Source: Symsagittifera roscoffensis
Lineage: Eukaryota; Xenacoelomorpha; Acoela; Convolutidae
Length of the DNA stretch: 64,000 bases
Assembly: GCF_963678635.1 (NCBI RefSeq)
Contig: NC_087071.1
Location: 47,598,889-47,662,888 of the forward strand
Direction of reading: 5' to 3'
This document shows positions 10,196 to 21,489 of this stretch, piece by piece. How positions within the stretch are numbered: the first letter of the stretch is position 1; each line of letters begins with the position of its first letter. The position numbers were made by a program, and so were the translations under genes. A model generated the notes under the pieces. The model did no database searches and had not been told where the DNA came from. It saw only the letters and a list, made by a program, of their open reading frames with translations.

Positions 10196-11009
10196 GAGTG
10201 TCTTCCTCGTTGTAGGGACTTCTTGTATCACCGTACCTTGTACCACCACTCAAGCTCTAGTAAAATTTTCCCAAAAACCCTCTCTTAAAAGCCAAATGCT
10301 GACCCCCCTCTTCTTTTTGGTTGTTTCTATTTCAATGTAGGTGTGCAGGTATCTTGTGATCACCTGTTCGTATAAAACCAAACACAAATCCTCACTAAAA
10401 TGCAACAAAAATCTAAGTAAGAAAAATAATAAAAACTGAAAAATGAGCCCACCTGAAATTCAATGGTGACCAATGTCTACCTTTCGTCTAAAAAAAATTT
10501 GTCTGGTACCTAATTGCCACGCGTTTTCCTCCCCCCACTAGTGATCTTATGGGGTATCACAAAAGCTGTCTATATCCGGTCCCCCCTACCAAACCAACCA
10601 GCGTACCAGTCTTTACTCGAGTTGAATTTTGGATCTCCACCTAATATTACCAACGCGTGTTAATTTCTAATGTAACTAAGTCAACGATGTCGACTAATTA
10701 GTTACTCTAATTTCCCCCTTTTTACAATTTACAACCGCCAACCTCTAACTTAACCAGTCCCCCTTCTAACCTCCCCCCTTTCTAGCCCCCCTTCTTAAGC
10801 CTAAAAATTACTTTAAGCGCCGGGTGCTAAACCTCTCAAGAGAAAACCGTAGACCTGTTTCCAGGCCTGCTCAAGTAAAAACGTTCCTCAAAACTGGGGG
10901 ATTTCGCTTATCCAATTTTACACTTATCTCCTATAATGTAATGTGGATTCTAACGATACCCGTTCTGCCCAACTTGAGAACTCGAGAATTGCCAAATCCC
11001 TCTTGGCTG
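10196..11009 (-). other. 5' leader of element A, middle part
   Basis: Non-coding stretch matching 36461-37326 of element B. It contains runs of C on the plus strand (purine runs in element orientation) near 10740-10800. No gene seen. Confidence 0.75.
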
Positions 11010-11225
11010 CTTTCCCACTCGACTGGTCACCTGTTCCAGTCCAGTCTCCTATTGGTTCAGCCAAGTGTCCCTGAACCACTTTCCCACTCGGCTGGTCACC
11101 TCTTCCAGTCAAGTCTCCTATTGGTTCAGCTCAAGTGTCCCTGAACCACTTTCCCACTCGGCTGGTCACCTCTTCCAGTCAAGTCTCCTATTGGTCCAGC
11201 TAAGTTCCAAGCTATCTGAAAACCC
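11010..11225 (-). repeat. ~70-bp tandem repeat, about three copies, in element A leader
   Basis: Three consecutive ~70-bp units contain TTTCCCACTCGGCTGGTCAC and AGTCTCCTATTGGTTCAG. The same triplet occurs at 36274-36460 in B and about 61540-61722 in D, so it is part of the family's leader. Confidence 0.9.
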
Positions 11226-11691
11226 TTGACAACGCCCCACTTCGGGCACTTTATTCAGTTTACTGGTTTAAATTGCTAGGTTGATCGAAACGATCGAACT
11301 TGTAAAACAGTATGGGTATACTATTTAATTAATATAAAGGTTTGATCCAACTAATCTGGTGTCAAAGTCACTGTCTTTTTTCGTTTTATGGTTTTTGTTC
11401 CTTTTTCTTTTCTTTTTTGGTTTTTGTTTTGCTTTTTGTCTTTTTGCTCGTTTTTTGTCTCCCTAGTTGCCCCCCTTTACTCGGTTAGCTAAGCCTCGTT
11501 CGGAGAGCGTACCAGGAAATTTTCTCGAGTTTTCTTAAAAAGCTATCACGGTACAACCGGAAGGTTTGCACGTTCCTGTCGAACCGTACCGCCGGTACTC
11601 TAGAATGGGCATTCAGCCCGAAGCTGTCTCAAGTGGGTTTGACTCCGTAGTCTTGATGTCGTAAACACCCAGGAGCGCCATAAAAACACTA
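11226..11691 (-). other. 5' leader of element A next to the LTR
   Basis: Holds an A-rich stretch (T-rich on plus, 11376-11460) and a region with short inverted repeats, such as GGGCTGAATGCCC in element orientation. It contains the primer-binding site. A 61-codon frame open in B and D carries a TGA here, so it is not a conserved gene. Confidence 0.7.
11666..11680 (-). promoter_or_regulatory. Putative tRNA primer-binding site, element A
   Basis: In element orientation TGGCGCTCCTGGGTG starts 11 bases after the LTR end. TGG as complement of tRNA CCA and identity in A, B and D support a PBS. The primer tRNA was not identified. Confidence 0.6.
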
Positions 11692-12578
11692 TGTAACATT
11701 CGTCTACTACAGTCACACATGAGGCTTAAGAAAAATAGGCCCTATAACTATTGGCTCAGGAGTCAGGGACACTATCTCTTGTGTTTTACCACCTCAAATC
11801 AGTCGGAGCCAATTCGGTTCGCTTGTGACATGAGACTACGACCCGTTACAGCTTAAAGGCTACTACTAAAATATCCCCCCACTCTAGAATTAGAAACGTC
11901 CCCATACTTAGGTCTCTAGATACCCAAAATACATGAACGCCGTTAAAAACCGGGTCGGAACAATCCGTTAAGTTACTTTTTTTTATTAGACAGTGGAACT
12001 TTGATCCATTTCAGATGGATCAACCTAAAACTCGCCTTACCTCAACATAACAATTATAAAACACACTCTAGAATTTAAATTAAGTACTCACATTGTAGCA
12101 CGCTCAAGAACCAGGAAGTAAATAAGTCTGTAAACAACTCAAGAATCAATAAAGTTACTAAGATAAGTTTAATGTCAGTCAGTTTTAACAACAAGAACCA
12201 GTTTTTACTCTAGACTGCAGGTTTTCGTGAACCATTGGGACACTCTAGCTGTCCACCTTTCCACCGAAGGTTCACTCTGGTCCAGTTCGAATAATTGTTG
12301 TCTCGGGAATACTCTGTCTTCTATTTCAGATAGGACAGCTCTACTCTTGTTCACTATGATGGAAATTGCGAATAGCAATTTCCCACTCGTTTTTATCTGA
12401 CAACTTCCCCGCAATTGTTCTGAAATTGTTCTGATTTCTTTTTCTGATTTTCAGTTATCGCGAGAAAATCGTGCATGACATGTTCCATTCGAAATTTTGA
12501 AAAATTAAATTTCACTCCAAAATCAAGTGTTTTCTGCTCTTCTCAAGGTCAAACTTCCAAATATGACCGACTGGCACA
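11692..12578 (-). repeat. 5' LTR of element A
   Basis: 887 bp, TGTGCCAGTCGG...GAATGTTACA in element orientation (TG...CA ends). Boundaries are fixed by comparison with the LTRs at 12927-13812, 34861-35764, 56177-56490 and 60171-61058. The LTR carries an AATAAA and a perfect 9-bp hairpin GGAAATTGC/GCAATTTCC. Confidence 0.93.
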
Positions 12579-12926
12579 GATCTTTAATTTCATCAACAAA
12601 TGGTAAGATGTCTGATCCGAGCAAGAATTGGATAGAATCATCATATTAGTCATGATCCCGCTTGTCCCAAGTTACCGGGACTAAAAACAATTAAAGAAAA
12701 ACTGTAAATTTAACCAAAAATAGTGTATAACCAAAAAAAAAGCCAAAAACAAATTTATCTGAAAAAAAGTACAAAAACAATAAAAAATCCGAAAAGAACC
12801 AAAAACAGTAATAATTAAAGTGACAGTTTATATGTTATTTCCGGACGAGATGCGATCTGACCTTGCTATTTGTTGTTGTTTCAGATTAATTTATATGACT
12901 TCTATTAGAACGATTGTGTGTTTGGT
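12579..12926. other. Spacer between two head-to-head LTRs
   Basis: 348 bases, AT-rich, with A-rich runs near 12680-12810. No gene or further LTR sequence seen. Confidence 0.7.
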
Positions 12927-13812
12927 TGTGCCAGTCGGTCATATTTGGAAGTTTGACCTTGAGAAAAGCAAGAGCACTTAATTTTGGAGTGAAATTTGAT
13001 TTTTCAAAAAATTGAATGGAGCCTGTCATGCACAATTTTCTCGCGATAACTGAAAACCAAAAAAGAGAAATCAGAACGATCAAGTGACAATCGCGGGAAA
13101 GTTGCCAGATAAAACAGTAGGAAATTGCTATTCGCAATTTCCGTCACAATAAAACTAGAGTAGAGCTGTCCTATCTGAAACAGAAAGAAGCGTATTCCCG
13201 AGGACTGGATTATTATTTGAACTGGACTAGAGTGAACCTTTGGTGGAAAGGTGGACAGCTTGAGTGTCCCAATGGTTCACGAGAGGCTATATTCTAGAGT
13301 TAAAACTTGTCCTTGTTATTGAAACTGAAAAACATTAAACTCATTTAGTTACATTATTTAATTCTCGAGTTGCTGACCGACTTGATTACTCCTAGTTCTT
13401 GAGCGTTCTACGATGTGAGTACTTAATTTAAATTTTTAGAGTGTGTTTTATGATTGTTATGTTGAGGTAAGGCGAGTTTTAGGTTGATCCATCTGAAATG
13501 GATCAAAGTTCCACTGTCTAATAAAAAGTAACTTAACGGATTGTTCCCACCCGGTTTTTAAGGGCGTTCATTTATTTTGGGTATCTAGAGACCTAAGTAT
13601 GGGGACGTTCTTATTTCTAGGGTGGGGGGATATTTTGGTAGTAGCCTTTAAGCTGTAACGGGTCGTAGTCTCATGTCACAAGCGAACCGAATTGGCTCCG
13701 ACTGATTTGAGGTAGAAAAACACAAGAGATAGTGTCCCTGACTCTTGAGCCAATGGTTATAGGGCCTATTTTTCTTAAGCCTCATATGTGACTACAGTAG
13801 ACGAATGTTACA
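12927..13812 (+). repeat. Solo LTR of the A/B/D family
   Basis: 886 bp, complete from TGTGCCAG to GTTACA. Neither the PBS/leader nor the 3' tail of the element is next to it, so it is a solo LTR. It is flanked by GGT on both sides (12924-12926 and 13813-13815). The hairpin GGAAATTGC-TATTC-GCAATTTCC is at 13120-13142. Confidence 0.88.
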
Positions 13813-14718
13813 GGTGGCGGGTTGGGTACCCTCCCTTGAGTGTAATTTGAGTATTTAAGCACGTTAATTGTGATTGTGCCGATGAATGGAGGGTAGAGTG
13901 GCAAGCTGACCGACGTGTTCCAGACTCAATAAGGGCATCAGGGACAACATCCACAACGACTGTTGGGTATCGTTGACTCAATTTTAGTATCGTTCGGGTA
14001 CTATTTCATTAAAACTTAAGATGTGGGGGACACGATTGACGCGGTCCGATTGTACCCTCCATCGATCGCGAATTTCCGAGTTAAGGGTCTTAATTCGGGT
14101 ATTTTGGTGCAAGGGAGGGTATATAAAATAACGTGTATATTCATTAACGACTATTAAAATTTTATGATCCTTACTATATGTTTTTTTATCTCCTATTCAG
14201 ACCCGAGAAACACCCCAATTTTGTCGAAAAATTTTGATTTTCGACCAAACGGTAGACCCCCAAAATTTTGGATATCCTAGCTTTTCCGAACAGCAAAAAG
14301 TTTTTTATACAGGGAGTTACTACATTGTTCAATCCCCCCGAATAAAGAAACCGCGTGAAAAAGGAATCAGTAGAAGTTAGAAAAAACAAAACTTTTCGAT
14401 CAAAATTTTGATAATTTTCCGAATTTTGTCAATCTGTTTTGGCGATCGAGTTTTTGAAATTTTAGATTTAGAGCAAAAAACGTTTTCGCGTTAGGAGCGT
14501 GCTAGTATAATGTGCAAGGTTGGAAGAGAGTTTTTGAGTAACCTTCCGATTAGCTCCCTGGATAGAGCTAACGACTTAAAGATTGGAAAAGGTAGGAATC
14601 GGAGGGTACAAATTTGATAGTTATTCGCCAAATGTTTGTTTCCAAACCAATATTGGTCCAAATTTTAGCATTGTTCTATTGTCGTACGGGGCTACTAGGC
14701 TCGTTTCAATTTTTTTAG
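13813..14718. other. Non-coding sequence, possibly LTR or leader of element C
   Basis: No gene supported; only short chance ORFs. AT-rich with runs such as AAAATTTTG. It could be element C's LTR or flanking DNA; I cannot tell. Confidence 0.4.
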
Positions 14719-15746
14719 GCACTTTCAGTAGGAGTTGCGGAAAAAGTCTTTCAGAAACTATATAGGTGGTAAAAAAGGCCATTTTGACGTACGTGTTTTT
14801 GGCGTTTTCTCAAAGACTAGCAAACTGATCGGGATAATTTTGGTACCATAAGTCGAAGTTTTTGAGTTGATTATTTCGGGAAAGAAAAATTGTATAGGTT
14901 TTGTTGGTTCGGAGGGTCAAAATTTTAGGGACCCTCCGAGCGGCAGAAAACTTTATAAGATCACCTTTTTATCCTACTGGGAAGGTTGACCGTGTCAGCC
15001 AACCTGGTTATAAGTCAGCTAGACCGCATTAGGAGGCTTTACCGCGGTAGAATAACCCGTTTTCTCCATTTTTTGAGAACCCTCCGAAGTAACCCTTAGG
15101 AGTCAGTTAAGCTCCTTAGCAACCCTCCTTAGTGGAAATTTCCCACGAGACCCTCCGAAGAAGTTAAAACAACCCCAATAGAGATTTTAGCTTGTTTTGA
15201 CGCCTTCTGGGACTACTTGGAGACCCTTTCAAGTGATATTCGAAAAATTTGAAATTTTGAAGGAACCCTCCGAAGTAACCCTCGGGAGCGTATTAAGCCT
15301 CTTATTGACCCTCCTTAGTGAGTTTATGGGGACCCTCCGAAGAAACTTGGGTGATTAAAGTACCCTCCGAAGTAACCCTCCGAGGTAAGCTAAGTGTCTT
15401 AACAACCCTCTGAAGTAACCCTCCGGAGTGACTTAGGCCCCTTTACAACCCTCCTTATTGAAAACTTAGGGGTACCTCCAGGGGCAATTTGAGCAACTAA
15501 AATATCCCTTTGGAGTCGGAATAAAGGGTGGAGTACCAACGGGTAGCATATTGGGATTATAAGAGCCCATTTGACCCGGAAGTGTATGATCAACTTTGGA
15601 TTCTAGATCGGGTCTATCAGAAGTACCCGAAACAATTTTTTTGATTATTATTTTGGCTGAGTGGTTGCCTTGAACTACTTAATAGGAAAGCTCGGGCAAT
15701 CCGGGAACACATAAAAGAAGACCTAGGTGAGTGTATTAGGCAAATA
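14719..15746 (+). repeat. Direct repeat, copy 1 (~1.03 kb), with ACCCTCCGAAG motif clusters
   Basis: Matches 16200-17240 closely from GCACTTTCAGTAGGAG to GGCAAATA. The second half is full of ACCCTCCGAAG / ACCCTCCGGAG / ACCCTCCTTAG words separated by 10-30 bases. It is not coding. The ends are not TG...CA, so LTR identity is not supported. Confidence 0.85.
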
Positions 15747-16199
15747 CCCACTCACTTGAGAAGAAAATTTGTTCCCTGCTCTTGTGCACTTGGGGCGTCC
15801 CGGGTTTGGGAGAGCTTTTTCATAGACTTTAGAAATTTTCGATCAGAGGTTGCCTTCAGCTACTCAGTAGGACAGCTCGGGCAATCGCAGGACACCTAAA
15901 AGAAGGCCTCGGTGAGTGTATTGGGCAAATACACACTCACTTGAGAAGACAATGTCCTGTGCTTCGTTCTTTTGGAGTGTTCAGATTGAGGGAAGTCTTT
16001 TTCTTTAAGACTAAGTTTTATTCATCTATTCCTGAATCATCAGTGTTTTTTTTCAAAAGATTGTTTGATTTTAACAAAACAGTGATTTGATATGAGTGTG
16101 GCGGTAAAATTGATACTGACGAAAGGTCGCTGTGACCTGTAGGATATTTTTATCTGATTATCATTTGTGTTTTGTGTATTGACTATATCTTGACTACTC
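15747..16199 (+). other. Interval between the two 1-kb repeats
   Basis: Contains a partial third copy (about 15845-15950) of the repeat's terminal ~110 bases, including GTGAGTGTATT facing AATACACACTCAC, a near-perfect hairpin. No gene. Confidence 0.6.
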
Positions 16200-17240
16200 G
16201 CACTTTCAGTAGGAGTTGCGGAAAAAATCTTTCAGAAACTATATAGGTGGTGAAAAAAGCCATTTAGACGAACGTGTTTTTGGCAATTTCCCAAAGTCTA
16301 GCAAACCGATCGGGATAAAGTTGGTACCATAAATCGAAGTTTTTGACCACTTTTCCGGACCGCAGCCGTTTTTGGGTTGATAATTTCGGGAAAGAAAAAT
16401 TGTATAGGATTTGTTGGTTCGGAGGGTCAAAATTTTAGGGACCCTCCGAGCGGCAGAAAATTTTATAAGATCACCTTTTTATCCTACTGGGAAGGTTGAC
16501 CGTGTCAGCCAATCTGGTTTTAAGTCAGCTAGACTGCATTTGGAGGCTTTACCGCGGTAGAATAACCCGCTTTCTCCATTTTTGGAGAAGTAACACTTAG
16601 GAGTCAGTTAAGCTCCTTAGCAACCCTCCTTAAAGAAAATTTCCCACAAGACCCTCCAAAGAAGTTGAAACAAACCCCAACAGAGAATTCAGCTTGTTTT
16701 GACGCCTTCTGAGACTAGTTGGAGACCCTTTCAAGTGAGATTCGAAAAATTTGAAATTTTGAAGGAACCCTCCGAAGTAACCCTCCGGAGCGTATTAAGC
16801 CTCTTATTGACCCTCCTTAGTGAGTTTATGGGGACCCTCCGAAGAAACTTGGGTGATTAAGGTACCCTCCGAAGTAACCCTCCATGGTAAGCTAAGTGTC
16901 TTAACAACCCTCTGAAGTAACCCTCCGGAGTGACTTAGGCCCCTTTACAACCCTCCTTATTGAAAACTTAGGGTTACCTCCAGGGGCAATTTGAGCAACT
17001 AAAATATCCCATTAGAGTCGGAATAAAGGGTGGAGTACCATCGGGTAGAATATTGGGATTATAAGAGCCCATTTGACCCGGAAATTCGTTATCAACTTTG
17101 GATTCTAGATTGGGTCTATCAGAAGTACCCGAAACACATTTTTTTTTATTATTATTTTGGCTGAGTGGTTGCCTTGAACTTCTAAATAGGAAATCCGGGA
17201 ACACACAAAAGAAGACCTCGGTGAGTGTATAAGGCAAATA
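16200..17240 (+). repeat. Direct repeat, copy 2 (~1.04 kb)
   Basis: Second copy of 14719-15746, with small indels (an extra ~20 bases near 16345-16370, and a short deletion near 16585). It lies 244 bases before the first Met of element C gag. Confidence 0.85.
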
Positions 17241-17483
17241 TCTTGTGAAAATTTTGTGATTTTGTTCTACTAGACAACTGGCTGGAGTTAGCATTATCTT
17301 ATTACTAAGTAAGCCTTGTGTGTAACCCTAGCTGAGTCACAAATATCATCCCCCAGAAGTCTAAGGAACATTTTTGATATTGATGAAGTCGGGTAGGCAG
17401 CGTTAAGTAAAATAAATTGAATTCATTTGCGGTACGTGTGCATTGCCATTAATTTGTAGCAATATTACTATTCGAAACAAAAT
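17241..17483 (+). other. Pre-gag leader of element C
   Basis: Non-coding; ends in ACAAAATATGC at the gag start codon. Comparable in place to the pre-gag leader in A, B and D but not similar in sequence. Confidence 0.5.
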
Positions 17484-20076
17484 ATGCAGCGTAGAGACTC
17501 GTTGGGATTGACTACTAAGATTCCCAGGCTGACCAAGGGAAGCACGCGAAAGTTTAAAACTAGGCTAAGCCAATTTTCCTTTAGCAGCGTTTCCGACGTT
17601 TTTGCTGACAACGAATCGACTAAAGGTCAAGCTTTCAGTGAGCGGAATGAAACTAAGAAGCGAGAAGAACCTCGATGGCAATCAAGGGCGAAGTGCCGAG
17701 GCCGGACTGGCGAGCGAAGCGCTTATGGACTCCTTCGACGAAGGGGAAAAATGCTCATCCGACCCGTCTTTGAGCCAGGCGAGGACATCGAACGGGAGGA
17801 ATTCCAAAGGACCGAGAAGAAGTGTTGTTCAGGGGAATGTCCAAATCAGAAACTAAGAGTCATTACTGGAGAAAAGAACAATCATCTCTGGTCAAGCAGA
17901 GCAAGAATGCAATGATGTCGAGTATAAGTCCGAGTGAAGAACAAACGGGTTCAAAGGCCAAGAAAAGCTGGAAGCCTTTATATGATGAGCGCATGGCGTC
18001 ACTACAAATTGAAGGTCTATCTTCCGGTTACGACTATCCGGAGATAACCCATCCGGATGTGGATTTCACGCCGTGCCCAAGAAATGACATGAATAGGAAG
18101 GCGTTGTCCACCTCGCCGACCTGGACCATGTCTGATGGGATAACCGTGGGAATATCCTCGACGTTCGACAGGTTGATGATGTCGATGGGCAAGCAAAAGG
18201 GCGGTGCGTCATCGAGTACCAGGCTGCAACAGCAGTTGAACTCATCTTCTCGGCGTCTAACCCCGGTATTGGGGGCGGCTGGCGATAAAAGTAACTTGTT
18301 TGCAGGCGTAATGACAGGCCTGGAAGAACTGAGACGGGACATGACTAAGAGAATAGATCAGGTCGCGGAAAGAGCTCACCAGGGTCAAGAGAAATTGCGA
18401 GATGAGCTGACACACATGAAGTCGCAAGCGAGAGTCGATCAGGCTCAGTTGATTCGCAACACCGATCAATGCCTGGCGGAGAGCTTGGCTCAGGCAAACA
18501 AGGAGTAAGAGGAAAGAGAGGTTAGGATGACAAGAGAGATCGAGCAATTATTGAACGATCACGACAATACCTATGCTCATACGATGACTAGCCTGGAAAA
18601 AAGGTTGGATACCAAATCTGACCAGATGATGCGAAAGCTTGACGAGATCTTAAACGGGAGCAATCGGGAGGAGCGTTCCGCCCAAGGGAGCGCTCACGCC
18701 AGGCAAATCATGGAGACGGAGCACGCAGCTATGCCGGGGCCCAGCAAAGTTCGAGAACGAATTACAAATTTAAGCACAGGGAGAGGCCAGGTTGGACAAA
18801 CCCGGTTCCGCTGGAGGCGGATGCCAACCCGGAGACAAGATTGCCCATTGTGCCACAAGTCAGACCAGTGCCAGATCTGATTACAGTCTCACATGACACA
18901 ACGATGTTGCCTCGATGTTTGAGCCTCTGAACAGATCTCTCGAAACATTCATCACCAAACTCTCGAAGTCAACCGAGAGAGGAGAGAGGTCAAGAAGGAC
19001 ACTGAAAAAGCCGAAGTCATTAAAGACGAGTCAGACGGCTGCATTGATACTTGGATAGAGGTGATGAAATTACACTTTGAGGAAGAGAGTCTCTCCAAGA
19101 AACAAGAGTGCAGCGCGCTAACGAGCAACCTGGAGGGTACTGCACTAAGTTGTGTAATGGCGAAAAGAGCCAATGAGAAAGACAGCGCTCGCAAGAATTT
19201 TGACATCCTGCTGAATCGTTTCGGCTCTGTAGTACAAGGGCATCAGGCTATGGTGAACTTCGAAAAGAGGCGTCAAAGGGATGACGAATCCACAGACATG
19301 TTTTTGGACGACCTTGAATTACTCAGAAGGAGAAGCAATCACGATGAGAGAACATCAGAGCGGAGCTTAGCGATTGCCTCAAAGTTCATGGATGGAGTAA
19401 AGAGTGATGCGCTGAAAACCATGCTAGCCACACACTTCACCCTGTCGCTTGACCAGGTACCCACGCCCAATGATTTGCGGATGAAGTCGCGTGAGTACTT
19501 GCTCATAAATCCGAGGGTGCAAAACCGTTTTAGCAATTTTGGCAACTACATCGGAACAAATATTGGCGCGAACTCCAGTTGGTACAGACCTCATGACGAC
19601 ATGGATAAGAGGAGGTCATGTGCGAATTGTGGCTCGATGAACCACTATGTTTCCGCCTGTTCTGCTTACAAACAGATCATGAAGGCGATAGGATACTTTC
19701 TCGATAACGTTGATGCGACCGACGATGACTACGAAGAGTACATTAGAGGACTCATAATGAAGTTTGAACCAAGGTGCTTCTTCTGTAATTTGGAGGGACT
19801 CTCAAGTGGGATTGCACTCATTTTTGGGATGAGGTGGCGGACGCGAAACATCCCCGTCATGAAGAGGCGCGTTCGGGCTTCAAAGCCAGTCAAGCACGTC
19901 TGATGAACGAGGCTGAGTCTCGGAGAAAAGAGACGACACCAAGCAACTTTTCGACTAAGAAGGTGAAGACCTTGCCTGATGAGGTGGTAGCCTCGAGCCT
20001 GGGGGCAGAGTCGGCCGGCCCGCTCAAGATGGATTATGGCTTGGCGGCGAAGACAGCGTTACAGAATGTCCCTTAG
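17484..20076 (+). pseudogene. gag of element C, broken
   Basis: Encodes a Gag related to the A/B Gag, split over frames (17484-17915, 17822-18508, 18527-18880, 19061-19903, 19834-20076). The N-terminal third is not recognisably similar to A. The capsid-like region around 19061-19450 is (GCIDTW, NLEGTAL, LLNRFGS, FEKRRQRDDES words). The first zinc knuckle is intact (CANC...H...C near 19620). The second begins CFFCNLEG near 19780 but has lost its His/Cys half by a frameshift. Several stops and shifts make it a pseudogene. Confidence 0.88.
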
Positions 20077-21489
20077 GAGCTAGCCACGAAGGAAGTGGAG
20101 CAATGGGTAAGGTCGGAACTGTAAAGCACAGATCTTTGGGAAACATTTGACATTTTGAGGAAAACCACATTTGACATTTTGAGAAAAAGAAGAGGACAAA
20201 CAGGAACCCAGAAAACAGGGACTAAAGCTAAATGTTATATCGGGTAAAACTTTTGCGTGACGAAAGAAGGAATGAAGATTTTGTCCATTATTTCATTTGT
20301 AGGACACCAGGTGGTCAAGAACTTGAGTGAACCGTCCGAGATTACGCTGGTACACCATGCGGACTACCTGAGGGACAAGGATCCCAACCCTAGAGGATCA
20401 CTTAGAGAGGTTGGATGAGGTGTTTACTTGCATGAAGCAGGCGGGCCTGAAGTATAAACCCTCAATATGTGAAACCTCAGAGACTCCTCATGACGCCTGG
20501 TGAATAAGCATGGAGTGAGACCGGATCCCGAATCGGTCGAAGCGGTCTTGACCTGGAAGGCACCTAAGATAGAGACACAAGTGATGAACTTTTGGGGTTT
20601 GCTAACTATTATAGAGAATTCATCAAGGGATACGCCGATAAGATATACCCCATGCAGCAATTGATGAGAAATAAGGGCAAAAAATTCAGGTGGACTGATG
20701 AGGCACAAGTTTCATTTGAAAACATTAAACGTGAATTTTGCGAGGCACCGGTCCTCGGCATGCCAACAGAGAAGGGGATGTTTGTGTTGGACACGATGCA
20801 TCAGTGGTTACGATATCGGGCATACTTCACCAGGAGCAAGATTGAAACGAGAGAGCGGTTCTATGTCCGATAGCCTACGGAAGTAAGGTCCTGAGCGATA
20901 CTGAGATGAAGTACGGTGCACCAAAAGCGGAAATATTCGCGGTGATCACTTTCGTGGAAAAGTACAGGGCCTACTTGGGGAGTGCGCCCTTGAAGTTGCG
21001 TGTGGATAATCTTGCCCTTGGCTGAAAACCTATTCGATGGACCAAAGTTATATTGGTCGTTGGATCGTGCGCCTGGATGGATACTACATGATCATAGAGC
21101 ACCGTACCCGTGACAAGCACCAGAATGCTGATAGCCCTAGTAAAATGACAGAATTCTATGAGCGCCTAGAAGAAAAGCAGGCTAACCAAGCGGAGATCAA
21201 AGACGGATTTTCATTCCTAGACAAGGAGACCTACGATAAACTACCACTCACTAGGTGGCTGGATAAGTCAGGGCACCCTATACCAGGACACCCTGAACTT
21301 CCGGTGGATACGGCCGCTGAGATTAAGGTTTTCGCCAGGGGTGAGCCTGTTCCGCTGGATCTGCTAGTCCGATCCAATCTGGTACAGCAAGAGCTTAGCA
21401 GGTTGGGTATAAACAGTATGGCCCTGTTAGATAGGACGGTGAACGTGGCGCCGGAACTTCACGGGGAAGCTCAGTGGCTTGCTAGATAG
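20077..21489 (+). pseudogene. pol of element C: protease/RT deletion and RNase H remnant
   Basis: After a degraded segment related to the pre-protease part of A (HADYLRDKD near 20358), the sequence jumps to the RT thumb region (LERLDEVF near 20405). About 1.8 kb present in A is missing, including DTGA, the RT palm and YVDD. RT connection and RNase H follow (FANYYREFIKGYADK at 20592 onward; 21037-21489 with DKHQNADS) with frameshifts; the DTDAS start has become DTMHQ. This copy cannot make its own protease or RT. Confidence 0.9.

Larger units (their letters stand above)
1..12578 (-). mobile_element. Element A: giant Ty3/gypsy-type LTR retrotransposon, 3' half outside window
   Basis: On the minus strand, from high to low coordinates, the order is 5' LTR (11692-12578), primer-binding site, ~2.5 kb leader with tandem repeats, intact Gag-Pol (417-9224) and the start of the gag-pol/ORF2 interval (1-416). 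The last part matches the interval of element B (46983-47400), so a second coding region and a 3' LTR are expected beyond the left edge. The uninterrupted 2935-codon ORF makes A the youngest-looking copy here. Its element-like order and matching LTR to B are seen directly; the missing half is inferred. Confidence 0.93.

Noticed and set aside
9700-10340. Several 113-180 codon ORFs on both strands in the minisatellite
   Set aside because: The 14-bp unit lacks stops in every frame, so ORFs arise automatically; array length differs between copies.
14719-17240. The two ~1-kb repeats as LTRs of a small element
   Set aside because: Ends are not TG...CA, no PBS or PPT lies next to them, and a third partial copy lies between them.
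13813-17483. Short ORFs of 60-106 codons in the element C leader
   Set aside because: No domain, no conservation between the duplicated copies, low-complexity context.
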